A stretch of 64,000 nt of DNA. Source: Stutzerimonas stutzeri. GTDB lineage: Bacteria > Pseudomonadota > Gammaproteobacteria > Pseudomonadales > Pseudomonadaceae. The translations under genes were made by a program, and so were the position numbers. The notes below the pieces were generated by a model, which was not told where the DNA came from, ran no database searches, and was given only the letters and a program-made list of their open reading frames with translations. The stretch spans positions 1-64,000 of the forward strand of contig NZ_JAMOII010000003.1 of assembly GCF_024448985.1 (NCBI RefSeq), written 5' to 3'. This document shows, one piece after another, positions 7,846-16,455 of this stretch. The stretch's first letter is position 1. Each line of letters begins with the position of its first letter.

Positions 7846-7977
7846 TCAGCGAGCGGCGTGGCTTCCCAATAGAGGTGTGGCTCCGTTGGCTTTCTCTCGT
7901 TTAGCCGAGCGCTTTTCCTGCGCAGTTTTCAGTGGTTTCTTTTTTGCGTTCTTCTTTGTATCCATACCTTTGCTCAT
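7846..7977 (-). CDS. Small, highly basic 43-residue protein
   Basis: ATG at 7975-7977, stop at 7846-7848. The product begins MSKGMDTKKNAKKK and contains about a dozen lysines and arginines in its first 30 residues. The tail, PLLGSHAAR, is neutral. Short Lys-rich proteins starting MSKGMDxKK occur, from memory, in many Pseudomonas genomes as conserved hypotheticals. No domain is recognisable; the charge suggests binding to nucleic acid or ribosomes. A possible ribosome site is a GGCGAC-like stretch just before the start. Supported mainly by length, charge and that resemblance. Confidence 0.6.
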   Translation of the reverse strand: MSKGMDTKKNAKKKPLKTAQEKRSAKREKANGATPLLGSHAAR

Positions 7978-8299
7978 GGTGTCGCCTCGCGGATTAATGG
8001 CTGGTTGTGCATCCCTGCGTCGGTCTGCTCTGTGGCCAGGGCACCTCGGAGTGAGCGTTGAGGATTCAAAGTAGATGTGCCCGAGACTACGCCTGATCGG
8101 CCGCTCTGGATAGCGGCACTTGAGCTGCGGTCAGCGTCTGCTGCCGGTTGTTCAGCTGCTGAGCGATACGTTTGCCCCAGCGGCGCCAGACAGGGGTAAG
8201 CAAAGTGCGCTGGCCGCGCTGCTGCCACCTCGAATCGGGGCTCTGACTGTAGTCCATCGGCAGGGGCTCGAGCCGCGAAGGAGGCCTTCAACCGACTGC
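7978..8299. other. Intergenic stretch with no supported gene
   Basis: About 320 bases. A minus-strand open frame spans it, but its composition (A/P/R/S-rich, no domain) looks like noise. I see no tRNA, terminator or clear operator. Confidence 0.5.
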
Positions 8300-8485
8300 T
8301 CATCCGTTCAGGCGAGCCAGTTCACGGCGAACCATCGCCGCGTATTCCGGCGGGGTGAGTTGGTAGAGCTCCGAGGCGACCCACGGTAGCCAACGAGTTC
8401 CCAGTTCGGGTCGTTTGTCGAGTAGCCGCCGTGCTTCGGCGGTCGCCCGCTCGGCATGTTGGCGATGAAAGTCCGCTCTGCTCAT
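8300..8485 (-). CDS. Small conserved-looking hypothetical protein (61 residues)
   Basis: Starts MSRADFHRQHAERAT at 8485 and ends ELARLNG. It is rich in Arg, Glu and Ala, mostly helical in appearance, with a central WLPWVASELYQLTPPEY segment. The frame is open upstream, but that part is low-complexity Pro/Arg, so the ATG at 8485 is preferred. No domain is recognised. The start lies 122 bases from the divergent dgt start. Codon use is like that of the neighbours, which supports a real gene. Function unknown. Confidence 0.6.
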   Translation of the reverse strand: MSRADFHRQHAERATAEARRLLDKRPELGTRWLPWVASELYQLTPPEYAAMVRRELARLNG

Positions 8486-8607
8486 GATGGCTTCGCTCTT
8501 GGCTGAGCAGGCGATTCTAGTCGAGCAGGCGCGAGGGCGGGGCAGCGGTCTTGGTAAAGCCGTCATGCCGCGCTAGGCTCGGCATTCTTATTTACCGAGT
8601 GCGATCC

Positions 8608-10104
8608 ATGCCAGTGCCCCTGAACTTCAAGGACAAGATCTCCCGCCAACGGCCATACGGCCAGATGGAACAGGGGATGCGCGCCTCGGACGGCAACCTG
8701 CAGGCGGTCATCGATCAACTGGAAAGCGACCGCGGCCGCATCATAAATTCGGCTGCGGTGCGTCGCCTGCAGCAGAAAACGCAGGTGTTCCCGCTGGAGC
8801 GCAACGCGGCGGTGCGTAGCCGGCTAACGCATTCGTTGGAGGTCCAACAGACCGGTCGTTTTATCGTCCGTACGCTATATAAGCAGCTTGGCAACAAGGC
8901 TAGCCTGTATGGCCTCGATGATCTGGAAGGAGCGCTGGAAAGCCTGGTGGAAATGGCCTGCCTGATGCACGACATCGGTAATCCGCCCTTTGGGCACTTC
9001 GGCGAGTTCGCCATCAGTGAGTGGTTTGCACGCCATCTCGAGACGCTTTTCGACTCGGCCGTACCGATGGAGCAGGGAGGTATCGAGCTGCGCGCACGCA
9101 TGCTGCTCGATCTCAAACAGTTCGAAGGCAACGCTCAGGCGATTCGTTTGGTGGTGAGCCTGTTGCGGCTCAATCTGACCTATACCCAGACGGCCGGCCT
9201 GCTCAAGTACGTGCGTGCGGCCTACGCGCCCAAGCCTGACAAGGGCACGCCTGGCGCCTATCTGCACAAGAAGCCGGGCTTCTATCTATCCGAAGCGCCG
9301 TTCGTGGATGATTTGCGCACGGCGCTGGGTCTGCAATCCGGTACGCGCCATCCCGTTGCCTACATCATGGAAGCGGCGGATGACATCGCCTATTGCCTGG
9401 CCGACATTGAGGACTCGGTGGAGAAAGGCATCTTCACCATTGAACAGCTGGCGCAACTGCTGGTAGCCAAGTTCGCCGAGCACGGATCGCCAGACGAGCC
9501 GATCGAGCCAACCGGGCGCAGCTTTCGCAGCATGGTCGCCTATGCCGAGTCGCGCGCGCGGAAGGAGCCGATCAACAAGGTCGGCGAGTTCTTCATCTGG
9601 TTACGGGTAAACATGGTCCATCCGCTGGTGCAGCATGCGGCTCAGCAGTTCGTCGACAACATCGAGTCGGTCTACCACGGCACACTGGACCGCGCACTGC
9701 TGGAAGATTCCAGCTTGGTCAACGCCATCGTGCAGACCTTCAAGGACGTTGCGATGGACCGCGTGTTCTGCCATCGGGAAGTGGAAACCCTGCAATTGCA
9801 GGGCTATCGCATTCTGCAGGGCTTGCTCGACGCCTATGCACCACTGCTGCGCGTAGCCCCGGAAACCTTCCAGGCCCTGACCGAGGGAGGCTGCCGCAGC
9901 GAGCCACATCTGCAGATGTTGGCGCGGCGATTGCCAAGCCAGCTGATCAAGGCCTACCACGAGGCCATGAAAGTCCACTCTATGGAATCGCCTGACCAGC
10001 CGCTTTGGGAGTTCTACTACCGCTGCCGAATGCTGCAAGATTTCGTTAGCGGCATGACCGATCAGCTTGCACAGGACGAATATCGGACCCTTTCCGCCTT
10101 GTAG
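8608..10104 (+). CDS. dgt: Deoxyguanosinetriphosphate triphosphohydrolase (dGTPase)
   Basis: 498 residues, similar to the 505 of E. coli Dgt. The HD-domain metal ligands are visible: the first His in SRLTHSLEVQQ (about residues 72-82), HD in LMHDIGNPPFGHFGE (about 117-131), and the distal Asp in IMEAADDIAYCLADIEDS (about 253-270). The N-terminal RRLQQKTQVFP block, typical of dGTPases, is present. The enzyme hydrolyses dGTP to deoxyguanosine and triphosphate and so influences dNTP pools and sometimes phage replication. The frame extends 19 codons upstream of the chosen start, but MPVPLNFKDKI fits the family N-terminus. It is a single-gene unit. Confidence 0.9.
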   Translation: MPVPLNFKDKISRQRPYGQMEQGMRASDGNLQAVIDQLESDRGRIINSAAVRRLQQKTQVFPLERNAAVRSRLTHSLEVQQTGRFIVRTLYKQLGNKASLYGLDDLEGALESLVEMACLMHDIGNPPFGHFGEFAISEWFARHLETLFDSAVPMEQGGIELRARMLLDLKQFEGNAQAIRLVVSLLRLNLTYTQTAGLLKYVRAAYAPKPDKGTPGAYLHKKPGFYLSEAPFVDDLRTALGLQSGTRHPVAYIMEAADDIAYCLADIEDSVEKGIFTIEQLAQLLVAKFAEHGSPDEPIEPTGRSFRSMVAYAESRARKEPINKVGEFFIWLRVNMVHPLVQHAAQQFVDNIESVYHGTLDRALLEDSSLVNAIVQTFKDVAMDRVFCHREVETLQLQGYRILQGLLDAYAPLLRVAPETFQALTEGGCRSEPHLQMLARRLPSQLIKAYHEAMKVHSMESPDQPLWEFYYRCRMLQDFVSGMTDQLAQDEYRTLSAL

Positions 10105-10187
10105 TCGATGTGGCGCCTCCCTTCGCTCCGTGCTGCAGTCGCGAAACTATCGGGCCGGTTCGTGTGCCGTCTCAGTTCGACCCGGTT

Positions 10188-10823
10188 TCACATTCCATAG
10201 TTACGCATGAACAAGGCGACGCAGTCCTGCACATGCTTGTCGGCTTCTGCCTGGTCGGGCAGTTCCGCGTAGCCGATCAACAAGCGGAAGTGCGCGGCGC
10301 CCTTTATCAGCGAGCAGAAATGTTCGGCAGCGCGCATGGGCTCGCTCACCCGCAGCAATCCACGCTGGTTGGCCTGAATCAGCAGTTGCTCCAGATCCAC
10401 CAGCAAACGCTGCGGTCCTGCGTCGAAAAACATGCGTGACAAAGCAGAATTCTGCGTGGCCATGGCCACCATCACACGGTGCAGTCCGATGGATTCCGGG
10501 CTGTTAACTAAGGCATGGAATGCATAGCCCAACTCCAGTAGTACCTGGCTGATCGAGCAGCCGTCCTCGAGGACGAACAGCTTGCGCGGCAAGCGCGTCT
10601 CGCAAGTGGTTTTTATCGCCTCGCCAAACAACGCTTCCTTGTCCTTGAAATGGCTGTATAGCGTGAGCTTGGAAACGCCGGCCTCGGCAGCGATGGCCTC
10701 CATGCTGCTGCCTTCGTAGCCGTTGCTGAGGAATAGCACCTTAGCGGCGGCCAGTACTGACTGGCGCTTGGCTAAATCCTTCGGACGGCCGGGGCCAGAG
10801 GGTGCGGATGGGGTTTTTGTCAT
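10188..10823 (-). CDS. TetR-family repressor of the adjacent RND efflux operon
   Basis: 211 residues. An N-terminal TetR helix-turn-helix is clear: KRQSVLAAAKVLFLSNGYEGSS then MEAIAAEAGVSKLTLYSHFKDKEALF (about residues 19-66). A basic GPGRPKDL stretch precedes it. The C-terminal part resembles the AefR-like/MexL-like effector domain found beside efflux operons. It is divergent from the RND adaptor gene at 10919, and the 95-base gap holds two inverted repeats that are good operator candidates. It probably represses the pump until a toxic ligand binds; the ligand is unknown. Confidence 0.9.
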   Translation of the reverse strand: MTKTPSAPSGPGRPKDLAKRQSVLAAAKVLFLSNGYEGSSMEAIAAEAGVSKLTLYSHFKDKEALFGEAIKTTCETRLPRKLFVLEDGCSISQVLLELGYAFHALVNSPESIGLHRVMVAMATQNSALSRMFFDAGPQRLLVDLEQLLIQANQRGLLRVSEPMRAAEHFCSLIKGAAHFRLLIGYAELPDQAEADKHVQDCVALFMRNYGM

Positions 10824-10830
10824 ATGCGCT

Positions 10831-10889
10831 TTTAATACTAGACTGGTGAGTTCGGTATTTTTACTATACCGCGCAGTATAAGTATTAAA
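10831..10889. promoter_or_regulatory. Candidate TetR operators between repressor and RND genes
   Basis: TATACCGCGCAGTATA at 10865-10880 is a 16-base near-perfect palindrome centred on GCGC, with one mismatched pair. Flanking it, TTTAATACT at 10831-10839 is the exact reverse complement of AGTATTAAA at 10881-10889. Both lie in the divergent promoter region, the usual place for autoregulated TetR operators. Confidence 0.6.
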
Positions 10890-10918
10890 GCCCGCCTGGC
10901 GACAAAGAGAGATCCATC

Positions 10919-12016
10919 GTGTTCCGACATGCCCTGCCTTTCCTCGGTGTCATTGGTTTCGCCTTGCTTGCCGGTTGCGGCAATGGTGAGCCCGAGCAGC
11001 TTTCTGCAAGGCCGGTCATGGTGGTTCAGCCGCAACCGGCCAGCGAGTCGGTCGAAAGCTATCCAGGCGAGGTGCATGCGCGTTACGAGCCTGAACTGTC
11101 GTTCCGGATCGGCGGAAAGGTGACCGAGCGTCTGGTTGAAGCCGGTGAACGAGTGCGCAAGGATCAGCCCTTGGCCAAACTTGATCCGCGGGACGTGCAG
11201 TTGCAATTGGAAGGCTTGCGCGCTCAGGTTGCCGCCGCGGAAGCCAACCTTCGCGTTGCCCGCGCTGAGCATGAGCGCTACAAGACGCTGATGGATCGCC
11301 AGCTGGTCAGCCGCTCGCAATTCGATTCTTCCGAAAACGCCTATCGCTCGGCCCAGGCGCGTCTACAACAGGCGCGCGCTGAATTCGATGTGGCGAGCAA
11401 CCAGGTCGGCTATGCCGTTTTGCGGGCGACCCGCGACGGGGTTATAGCCCAGCGTCGGGTCGAGGTCGGCCAAGTGGTCGCGGCAGGGCAGACCGCATTC
11501 GTGCTCGCCGCCGACGGCGAGCGCGAGGTGGCGATCAATCTGCCGGAGCAGGCGCTGGATCGCTATGCGGTAGGGCAGAAGGTCTCGGTGGAAATCTGGT
11601 CGCATCCGGGCAAGCAGTACCCGGGACATATTCGTGAACTATCGCCGGCAGCTGATCAGCAAACGCGTACCTACTCGGCGCGAGTCGCGTTCACCGATGC
11701 CGAGGTGCCGGCCGAGCTGGGGCAGAGCGCCCTGGTGTCGATCCGCAATAACGGCGAGGTGCCGCTGGCTGTTCCGCTCTCGGCTGTCACGGCGGAGCAG
11801 GGCAAGGCCTATGTCTGGCGAGTGACGGAGGGCGCCACCTTGGAACGAGTCGCCGTGCGCACCGGCGCCTTCGGCGAAACCCTGGTACCCATACTGGACG
11901 GCTTGCAAGCTGACGACTGGGTCGTGCTGGCCGGCGTGCAGATGCTGCATGAAAACCAAGAGGTCAGGGCGGTCGACCGCGACAACCGGCCGGTCGTGCT
12001 GGCGGCGCAGGAGTAA
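10919..12016 (+). CDS. RND efflux periplasmic adaptor lipoprotein (MFP)
   Basis: 365 residues with a GTG start. The N-terminus carries a lipobox, LLAGC, with Cys at residue 20, so the protein is lipid-anchored to the inner membrane. It is followed by a lipoyl/barrel-sandwich half (PGEVHARYEPELSFRIGGKV), an alpha-helical hairpin (about 90-165) and the second lipoyl half (ATRDGVIAQRRVEVGQVV), then beta-barrel and membrane-proximal domains. This is the membrane-fusion subunit that links the RND pump to an outer-membrane channel. The permease gene begins five bases after its stop. No outer-membrane factor gene follows, so a TolC/OprM-type channel elsewhere must be used. Confidence 0.9.
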   Translation: MFRHALPFLGVIGFALLAGCGNGEPEQLSARPVMVVQPQPASESVESYPGEVHARYEPELSFRIGGKVTERLVEAGERVRKDQPLAKLDPRDVQLQLEGLRAQVAAAEANLRVARAEHERYKTLMDRQLVSRSQFDSSENAYRSAQARLQQARAEFDVASNQVGYAVLRATRDGVIAQRRVEVGQVVAAGQTAFVLAADGEREVAINLPEQALDRYAVGQKVSVEIWSHPGKQYPGHIRELSPAADQQTRTYSARVAFTDAEVPAELGQSALVSIRNNGEVPLAVPLSAVTAEQGKAYVWRVTEGATLERVAVRTGAFGETLVPILDGLQADDWVVLAGVQMLHENQEVRAVDRDNRPVVLAAQE

Positions 12017-12021
12017 TCGCG

Positions 12022-15000
12022 ATGCGCTTCAACCTCTCTGCCTGGGCGCTGGGTAACCGGCAGATCGTGATCTATCTGATGCTGTTGGTGGCTGTCGTCG
12101 GAATACTTTCCTATAGCAAGCTCGGCCAGAGCGAAGATCCACCCTTCACCTTCAAGGCGATGGTGATTCAGACCCAGTGGCCTGGCGCCACGGCCGAGGA
12201 AGTCTCTCGTCAGGTCACTGAGCGCATCGAGAAGAAGCTGATGGAGACCGGCGATTACGAGCGCATCGTTTCCTTCTCGCGGCCGGGCGAATCCAACGTA
12301 ACCTTCATGGCGCGCGACTCGATGCGCTCCGAGCAAATCCCTGAACTTTGGTACCAGATCCGCAAAAAGATCGGCGACATTCGTCACACCTTGCCGGCCG
12401 GGGTGCAAGGTCCTTTCTTCAACGATGAGTTCGGCACCACCTTCGGCAACATCTATGCGCTGACCGGCAAGGGCTTCGACTATGCGGTGCTCAAGGATTA
12501 TGCCGACCGCATCCAGCTGCAGCTGCAGCGGGTGACGAATGTCGGCAAGGTCGAGCTGATCGGCCTGCAGGACGAAAAGATCTGGATCGAGCTTTCCAAC
12601 GTCAAGCTGGCCAACCTGGGAGTACCGCTGGAAGCCGTGCAGCAGGCGCTCGAAGCGCAGAATACGGTGTTGTCGGCGGGCTTCGTCGAGACCCCGAGTG
12701 ACCGAGTCCAACTACGCGTGACCGGCAGCTTCGAGACGGTCAAGGAAATTCGCGACTTCCCCATCCGCGTGGCTGGCAGCACCTTTCGCATTGGCGATGT
12801 GGCAGAAGTCTATCGTGGCTTCAACGATCCGCCGGCGCCCCGTATGCGCTTCATGGGCGAGCCGGCGATCGGTCTGGCGGTGTCGATGAAGGACGGTGGC
12901 GACATTCTCGTGCTGGGCGAGGCGCTGCAAGGCGAATTCGCACGCTTGCAGCAGGAACTGCCGGCCGGCATGGAGTTGCGCAAGGTGTCCGACCAACCGG
13001 CAGCGGTAAAGACAGGGGTCGGCGAGTTCGTTCAGGTGCTCATTGAGGCGCTGGTAATCGTACTGCTGGTGAGCTTCTTCTCGCTCGGCGTGCGCACCGG
13101 TCTGGTGGTGGCGCTATCGATCCCGCTGGTCTTGGCGATGACCTTCGCGACCATGAATTACCTCGACATCGGTCTGCACAAGATCTCGCTCGGCGCGCTG
13201 GTGCTGGCGCTCGGGCTGATGGTGGATGACGCGATCATTGCGGTAGAGATGATGGCAATCAAAATGGAGCAGGGCTTCGACCGGCTCAAGGCGGCGAGCT
13301 ACGCCTGGACCAGCACGGCTTTTCCGATGCTGACCGGCACCCTGATCACCGCGGCGGGTTTCTTGCCGATTGCCACGGCGCAGTCGAGTACCGGTGAATA
13401 CACCCGTTCAATCTTTCAAGTGGTGACCATCGCACTGGTTGCTTCTTGGATCGCCGCAGTGGTATTCGTCCCTTTATTGGGGGCCAAGTTGCTGCCTGAT
13501 CTGGCCAAGCGTCACGCGCAAAAACACGGTGGTAGCGATGCGGGGCACGATCCCTATTCAACGCCGTTCTATCAGCGGGTGAGGCGGATCATTCACTTCT
13601 GCGTGCGTCGACGCAAAACGGTGATCGTACTGACGCTGTTGCTCTTCGCCGGCTCGATTGCCCTGTTCCGTGTCGTTCCACAGCAATTCTTCCCGGTATC
13701 GGGACGTCTGGAGCTGATGGTCGATCTCAAGCTGACCGAAGGCGCTTCGCTCAAGGCCACCGAAGCCGAGGTGCGTCGCCTCGAAGAGTTGCTCAAGGAT
13801 CGTGCCGGTATCGACAACTATGTCGCCTATGTCGGCAACGGCTCGCCACGTTTTTATCTGCCGCTCGATCAACAGCTGCCTGCTACCAGCTTCGCTCAGA
13901 TTGTAGTGCTGGCTAACAGTATCGAAGAGCGCGAAGCCCTTCGCAGCTGGTTGATCGATCGCCTGCGAGAAGATTTCCCAACCCTGCGCGGGCGTGTCAG
14001 TCGGTTGGAAAATGGTCCGCCCGTGGGGTATCCGGTGCAGTTTCGGGTAACCGGCGAGCACATCGATGTCGCCCGCAAACTGGCACGTCAGGTCGCCGCC
14101 AAGGTTCGTGAGAATCCTCATGTGGCCAACGTACACCTGGATTGGCAGGAGCCGAGCAAGGTGGTCTGGCTGAATATCGACCAGGATCGCGCCCGCGCCC
14201 TTGGGGTGAGCACGGTCGAGCTTTCGAGTTTTCTCAAGCGCACCTTCACCGGCACCACTGCGGGCCAGTTCCGCGAAGACAATGAGCTGATCGAAATCCT
14301 GCTACGCGGCACCGAACGCGAGCGCGAAATGCTGTCGATGCTGCCCAGCCTGGCGATTCCTACCGCCAGCGGTTTAAGCGTGCCTCTGTCTCAAGTCGCC
14401 ACGCTGGAATATGGCTTCGAGGAAGGCGTGATCTGGCATCGCAATCGCCTGCTGACGGTAACGGTGCGTGCCGATATCTATGGCGAACAGCAACCGGCTT
14501 CTCTGGTGCAGCAGATCGAGCCGACGCTGAGCGAGATTCGCGATGCGCTCCCCAGCGGCTATCTGCTGGAGGTTGGCGGGACGGTGGAAGATTCCAGCCG
14601 CGGGCAGGCGTCGGTGAATGCCGGTATGCCGCTGTTTATCATCGTCGTGGTCAGCCTGTTGATGGTCCAGCTCAAAAGCTTTTCGCTTTCGGCGATAGTC
14701 TTTCTCACGGCGCCGCTGGGGCTGATCGGCGTTGCGCTATTCCTGTTGTTGTTCGGTCAACCGTTCGGCTTCGTCGCGATGCTCGGCACCATCGCGTTGT
14801 CGGGGATGATCATGCGCAACTCGGTGATTCTGGTGGACCAGATCGAACAGGACATCGGTGCCGGCCATGACCGCTTCAACGCCATTGTCGACGCCACGGT
14901 GCGCCGCTTCCGGCCCATCGTATTGACCGCGCTGGCATCGGTGCTGGCGATGATTCCGCTGTCACGCAGCGTGTTCTTCGGGCCGATGGCCGTGGCGATC

Positions 15001-15096
15001 ATGGGTGGCTTGATCGTTGCGACCGCACTGACGCTGCTGTTCCTGCCGGCACTTTATGCGGCCTGGTTCCGCGTGAAGGAAGAGCGCCTGGCATAA
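12022..15096 (+). CDS. RND-family efflux permease (AcrB/MexK-like)
   Basis: 1024 residues with the RND duplicated architecture: an N-terminal helix, a large periplasmic loop, six helices, a second loop and six helices. The proton-relay acidic pair is present in GLMVDDAIIAVE (D402, D403). The N-terminal loop contains VIQTQWPGATAEEVSRQVT, typical of the PN1 subdomain. The family exports drugs, dyes, detergents or metals using the proton gradient. The divergence from AcrB in the porter region resembles the TriC/VmeK type rather than classic MexB. Second gene of the adaptor-permease operon, controlled by the divergent TetR. Substrate not predictable from sequence. Confidence 0.92.
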   Translation: MRFNLSAWALGNRQIVIYLMLLVAVVGILSYSKLGQSEDPPFTFKAMVIQTQWPGATAEEVSRQVTERIEKKLMETGDYERIVSFSRPGESNVTFMARDSMRSEQIPELWYQIRKKIGDIRHTLPAGVQGPFFNDEFGTTFGNIYALTGKGFDYAVLKDYADRIQLQLQRVTNVGKVELIGLQDEKIWIELSNVKLANLGVPLEAVQQALEAQNTVLSAGFVETPSDRVQLRVTGSFETVKEIRDFPIRVAGSTFRIGDVAEVYRGFNDPPAPRMRFMGEPAIGLAVSMKDGGDILVLGEALQGEFARLQQELPAGMELRKVSDQPAAVKTGVGEFVQVLIEALVIVLLVSFFSLGVRTGLVVALSIPLVLAMTFATMNYLDIGLHKISLGALVLALGLMVDDAIIAVEMMAIKMEQGFDRLKAASYAWTSTAFPMLTGTLITAAGFLPIATAQSSTGEYTRSIFQVVTIALVASWIAAVVFVPLLGAKLLPDLAKRHAQKHGGSDAGHDPYSTPFYQRVRRIIHFCVRRRKTVIVLTLLLFAGSIALFRVVPQQFFPVSGRLELMVDLKLTEGASLKATEAEVRRLEELLKDRAGIDNYVAYVGNGSPRFYLPLDQQLPATSFAQIVVLANSIEEREALRSWLIDRLREDFPTLRGRVSRLENGPPVGYPVQFRVTGEHIDVARKLARQVAAKVRENPHVANVHLDWQEPSKVVWLNIDQDRARALGVSTVELSSFLKRTFTGTTAGQFREDNELIEILLRGTEREREMLSMLPSLAIPTASGLSVPLSQVATLEYGFEEGVIWHRNRLLTVTVRADIYGEQQPASLVQQIEPTLSEIRDALPSGYLLEVGGTVEDSSRGQASVNAGMPLFIIVVVSLLMVQLKSFSLSAIVFLTAPLGLIGVALFLLLFGQPFGFVAMLGTIALSGMIMRNSVILVDQIEQDIGAGHDRFNAIVDATVRRFRPIVLTALASVLAMIPLSRSVFFGPMAVAIMGGLIVATALTLLFLPALYAAWFRVKEERLA

Positions 15097-15105
15097 GGGC
15101 GCATC

Positions 15106-15129
15106 GCCGGCGTTTATTCAGACGCCGGC
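15106..15129. terminator. Bidirectional hairpin between the RND permease and second TetR gene
   Basis: GCCGGCGT (15106-15113) pairs with ACGCCGGC (15122-15129). The hairpin overlaps the 3' end of the convergent TetR gene. There is no long T tract. Confidence 0.5.
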
Positions 15130-15678
15130 CGCCTGCAGCAACTGATCAGCCGCCGCCTTGGCAAGCAGCGCCTGATCGGCGGGACCTTCGATGTGCGCCA
15201 TGCTCAGCGCGCCCTCGATCAGAAACTGCAGTTGTCGCGCTAGCTGCTCTGGCTGCGGTGCGTCGAGCGCTTCGAGCAGTTCGCGCAGATGCGTCTGAAA
15301 CTGAGCCTTGTACGTCGCCGAGCGCTGATGAATCGGATGATCGCGGTCCTGGTATTCGGCCGCGGCGTTGATGAACAGGCAGCCACAAAACGCGCTCGGG
15401 CTGTGAATCATATTGTTCAACCCATCGAAAACGCCGAGAAGCGCCTTGCGTGGCGGCAGGGTGTCGCGCGCTTCGCGCAGGCGCTCGAGCATTGGCAGCT
15501 GACGGGCGTCGAGCACCGCGAGAATCAACTCTTCCTTCGATTTGAAGTGCTTGTACAGCGTCATCTTCGCCACGCCAGACTCGCTGAGAATCCGGTCGAT
15601 GCCCGTGGCGTGGTAGCCCTCTGTGTAGAACAGCCGCTCGGCAGTGCTGAGCAATAGGTCGCGCTTGTTCGTTGCCAT
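15118..15678 (-). CDS. TetR/AcrR-family regulator
   Basis: 186 residues. The N-terminal helix-turn-helix is clear: KRDLLLSTAERLFYTEGYHATGID then RILSESGVAKMTLYKHFKSKEELI (about residues 5-52). The ligand-binding half contains AFCGCLFINAAAEY, with two closely spaced cysteines, a feature of NemR/YxaF-like TetRs that respond to electrophiles. It is divergent from a glutathione S-transferase gene, with overlapping palindromes in between. A GAGGAGA ribosome site precedes the start. It likely represses the GST-oxidase operon and possibly itself. Confidence 0.88.
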   Translation of the reverse strand: MATNKRDLLLSTAERLFYTEGYHATGIDRILSESGVAKMTLYKHFKSKEELILAVLDARQLPMLERLREARDTLPPRKALLGVFDGLNNMIHSPSAFCGCLFINAAAEYQDRDHPIHQRSATYKAQFQTHLRELLEALDAPQPEQLARQLQFLIEGALSMAHIEGPADQALLAKAAADQLLQAAGV

Positions 15679-15763
15679 ATCGGTCTCCTCGGGCGGCCAT
15701 TATGCGGGAGCGATTCTTTTCCCTCCAATCGTCATCCTCGTGAACATTTTGTGCTTGAAGTGT

Positions 15764-15779
15764 ACAGACAGGTCTGTCT
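15764..15779. promoter_or_regulatory. Overlapping palindromic TetR operator upstream of GST
   Basis: ACAGAC-AG-GTCTGT (15764-15777) and AGACAG-GT-CTGTCT (15766-15779) are two interleaved perfect 6+2+6 palindromes. They lie between the divergent TetR and GST genes, 51 bases before the GST start. This is a typical TetR-family operator form. Confidence 0.65.
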
Positions 15780-15829
15780 ATTATCCAGTCGTGCCTCTAC
15801 AAACCCCCATCTTGCGAAGGAGCGACACG

Positions 15830-16429
15830 ATGAAACTGTACGATCTGACCCTGTCCGGTAATTGCTATAAGGCGCGCCTGTTTCTCAGCCTGATCGGCCA
15901 GCCGGTTGAGCTGGTTCCGGTGAACCTGCTGCAAGGGGAGCACAAGCAACCGCCGTTTCTCACTATCAACCCGCGCGGGCAGGTACCGGTTCTGGAGGAT
16001 GGCGATATCCGCGTGATCGACTCCCAGGCCATCCTCGTTTATCTGGCACGGCGCTACGCCGGCGAAGTCTGGTATCCGCAGGATGCGCTGGCTCAGGCCC
16101 GCATCGTTGGCTGGCTGAGTTTCGCCGCCAACGAGATGCATCACGGCCCGGCCACGGCTCGGGTAGGGCGCTTGTTCCGCCGTCCGATCGACGAACCCTT
16201 GACCGCCAGCCGTGCTATCGCTGCTTTGCAGCTGGTCGAGCAGCAGCTCACCGAACATGCCTGGCTGGCCGAAACCGCTGCGCCAACCATCGCCGATCTC
16301 GCGGTATATCCCTACGCGGCGCTGGCTGGTGAGGGCGGTATTGATCTCGGTCCGTACCCGGCAATCCGTGCCTGGTGCTCGCGCATCCGCGAGCTACCGG
16401 GCTACATCGGCATGCCCGGATTGGAATAG
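15830..16429 (+). CDS. Glutathione S-transferase family protein
   Basis: 199 residues. Thioredoxin-fold N-terminal half: MKLYDLTLSGNCYKARLFL, then NPRGQVPVLEDGD with the cis-Pro (about 46-58) and the glutathione gamma-Glu contact IDSQAILVYLARRY (about 64-77). The C-terminal half is all-helical, with TIADLAVYPY near residue 150, the N-capping motif of the GST fold. A Ser in SGNCYK is the likely catalytic residue. These enzymes conjugate glutathione to electrophiles or reduce peroxides. AAGGAG lies seven bases upstream. First gene downstream of the palindromic operator and likely co-transcribed with the flavoprotein gene at 16456. Confidence 0.9.
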   Translation: MKLYDLTLSGNCYKARLFLSLIGQPVELVPVNLLQGEHKQPPFLTINPRGQVPVLEDGDIRVIDSQAILVYLARRYAGEVWYPQDALAQARIVGWLSFAANEMHHGPATARVGRLFRRPIDEPLTASRAIAALQLVEQQLTEHAWLAETAAPTIADLAVYPYAALAGEGGIDLGPYPAIRAWCSRIRELPGYIGMPGLE

Positions 16430-16455
16430 GACGGCTTGGAATTGGAGATACCGTC

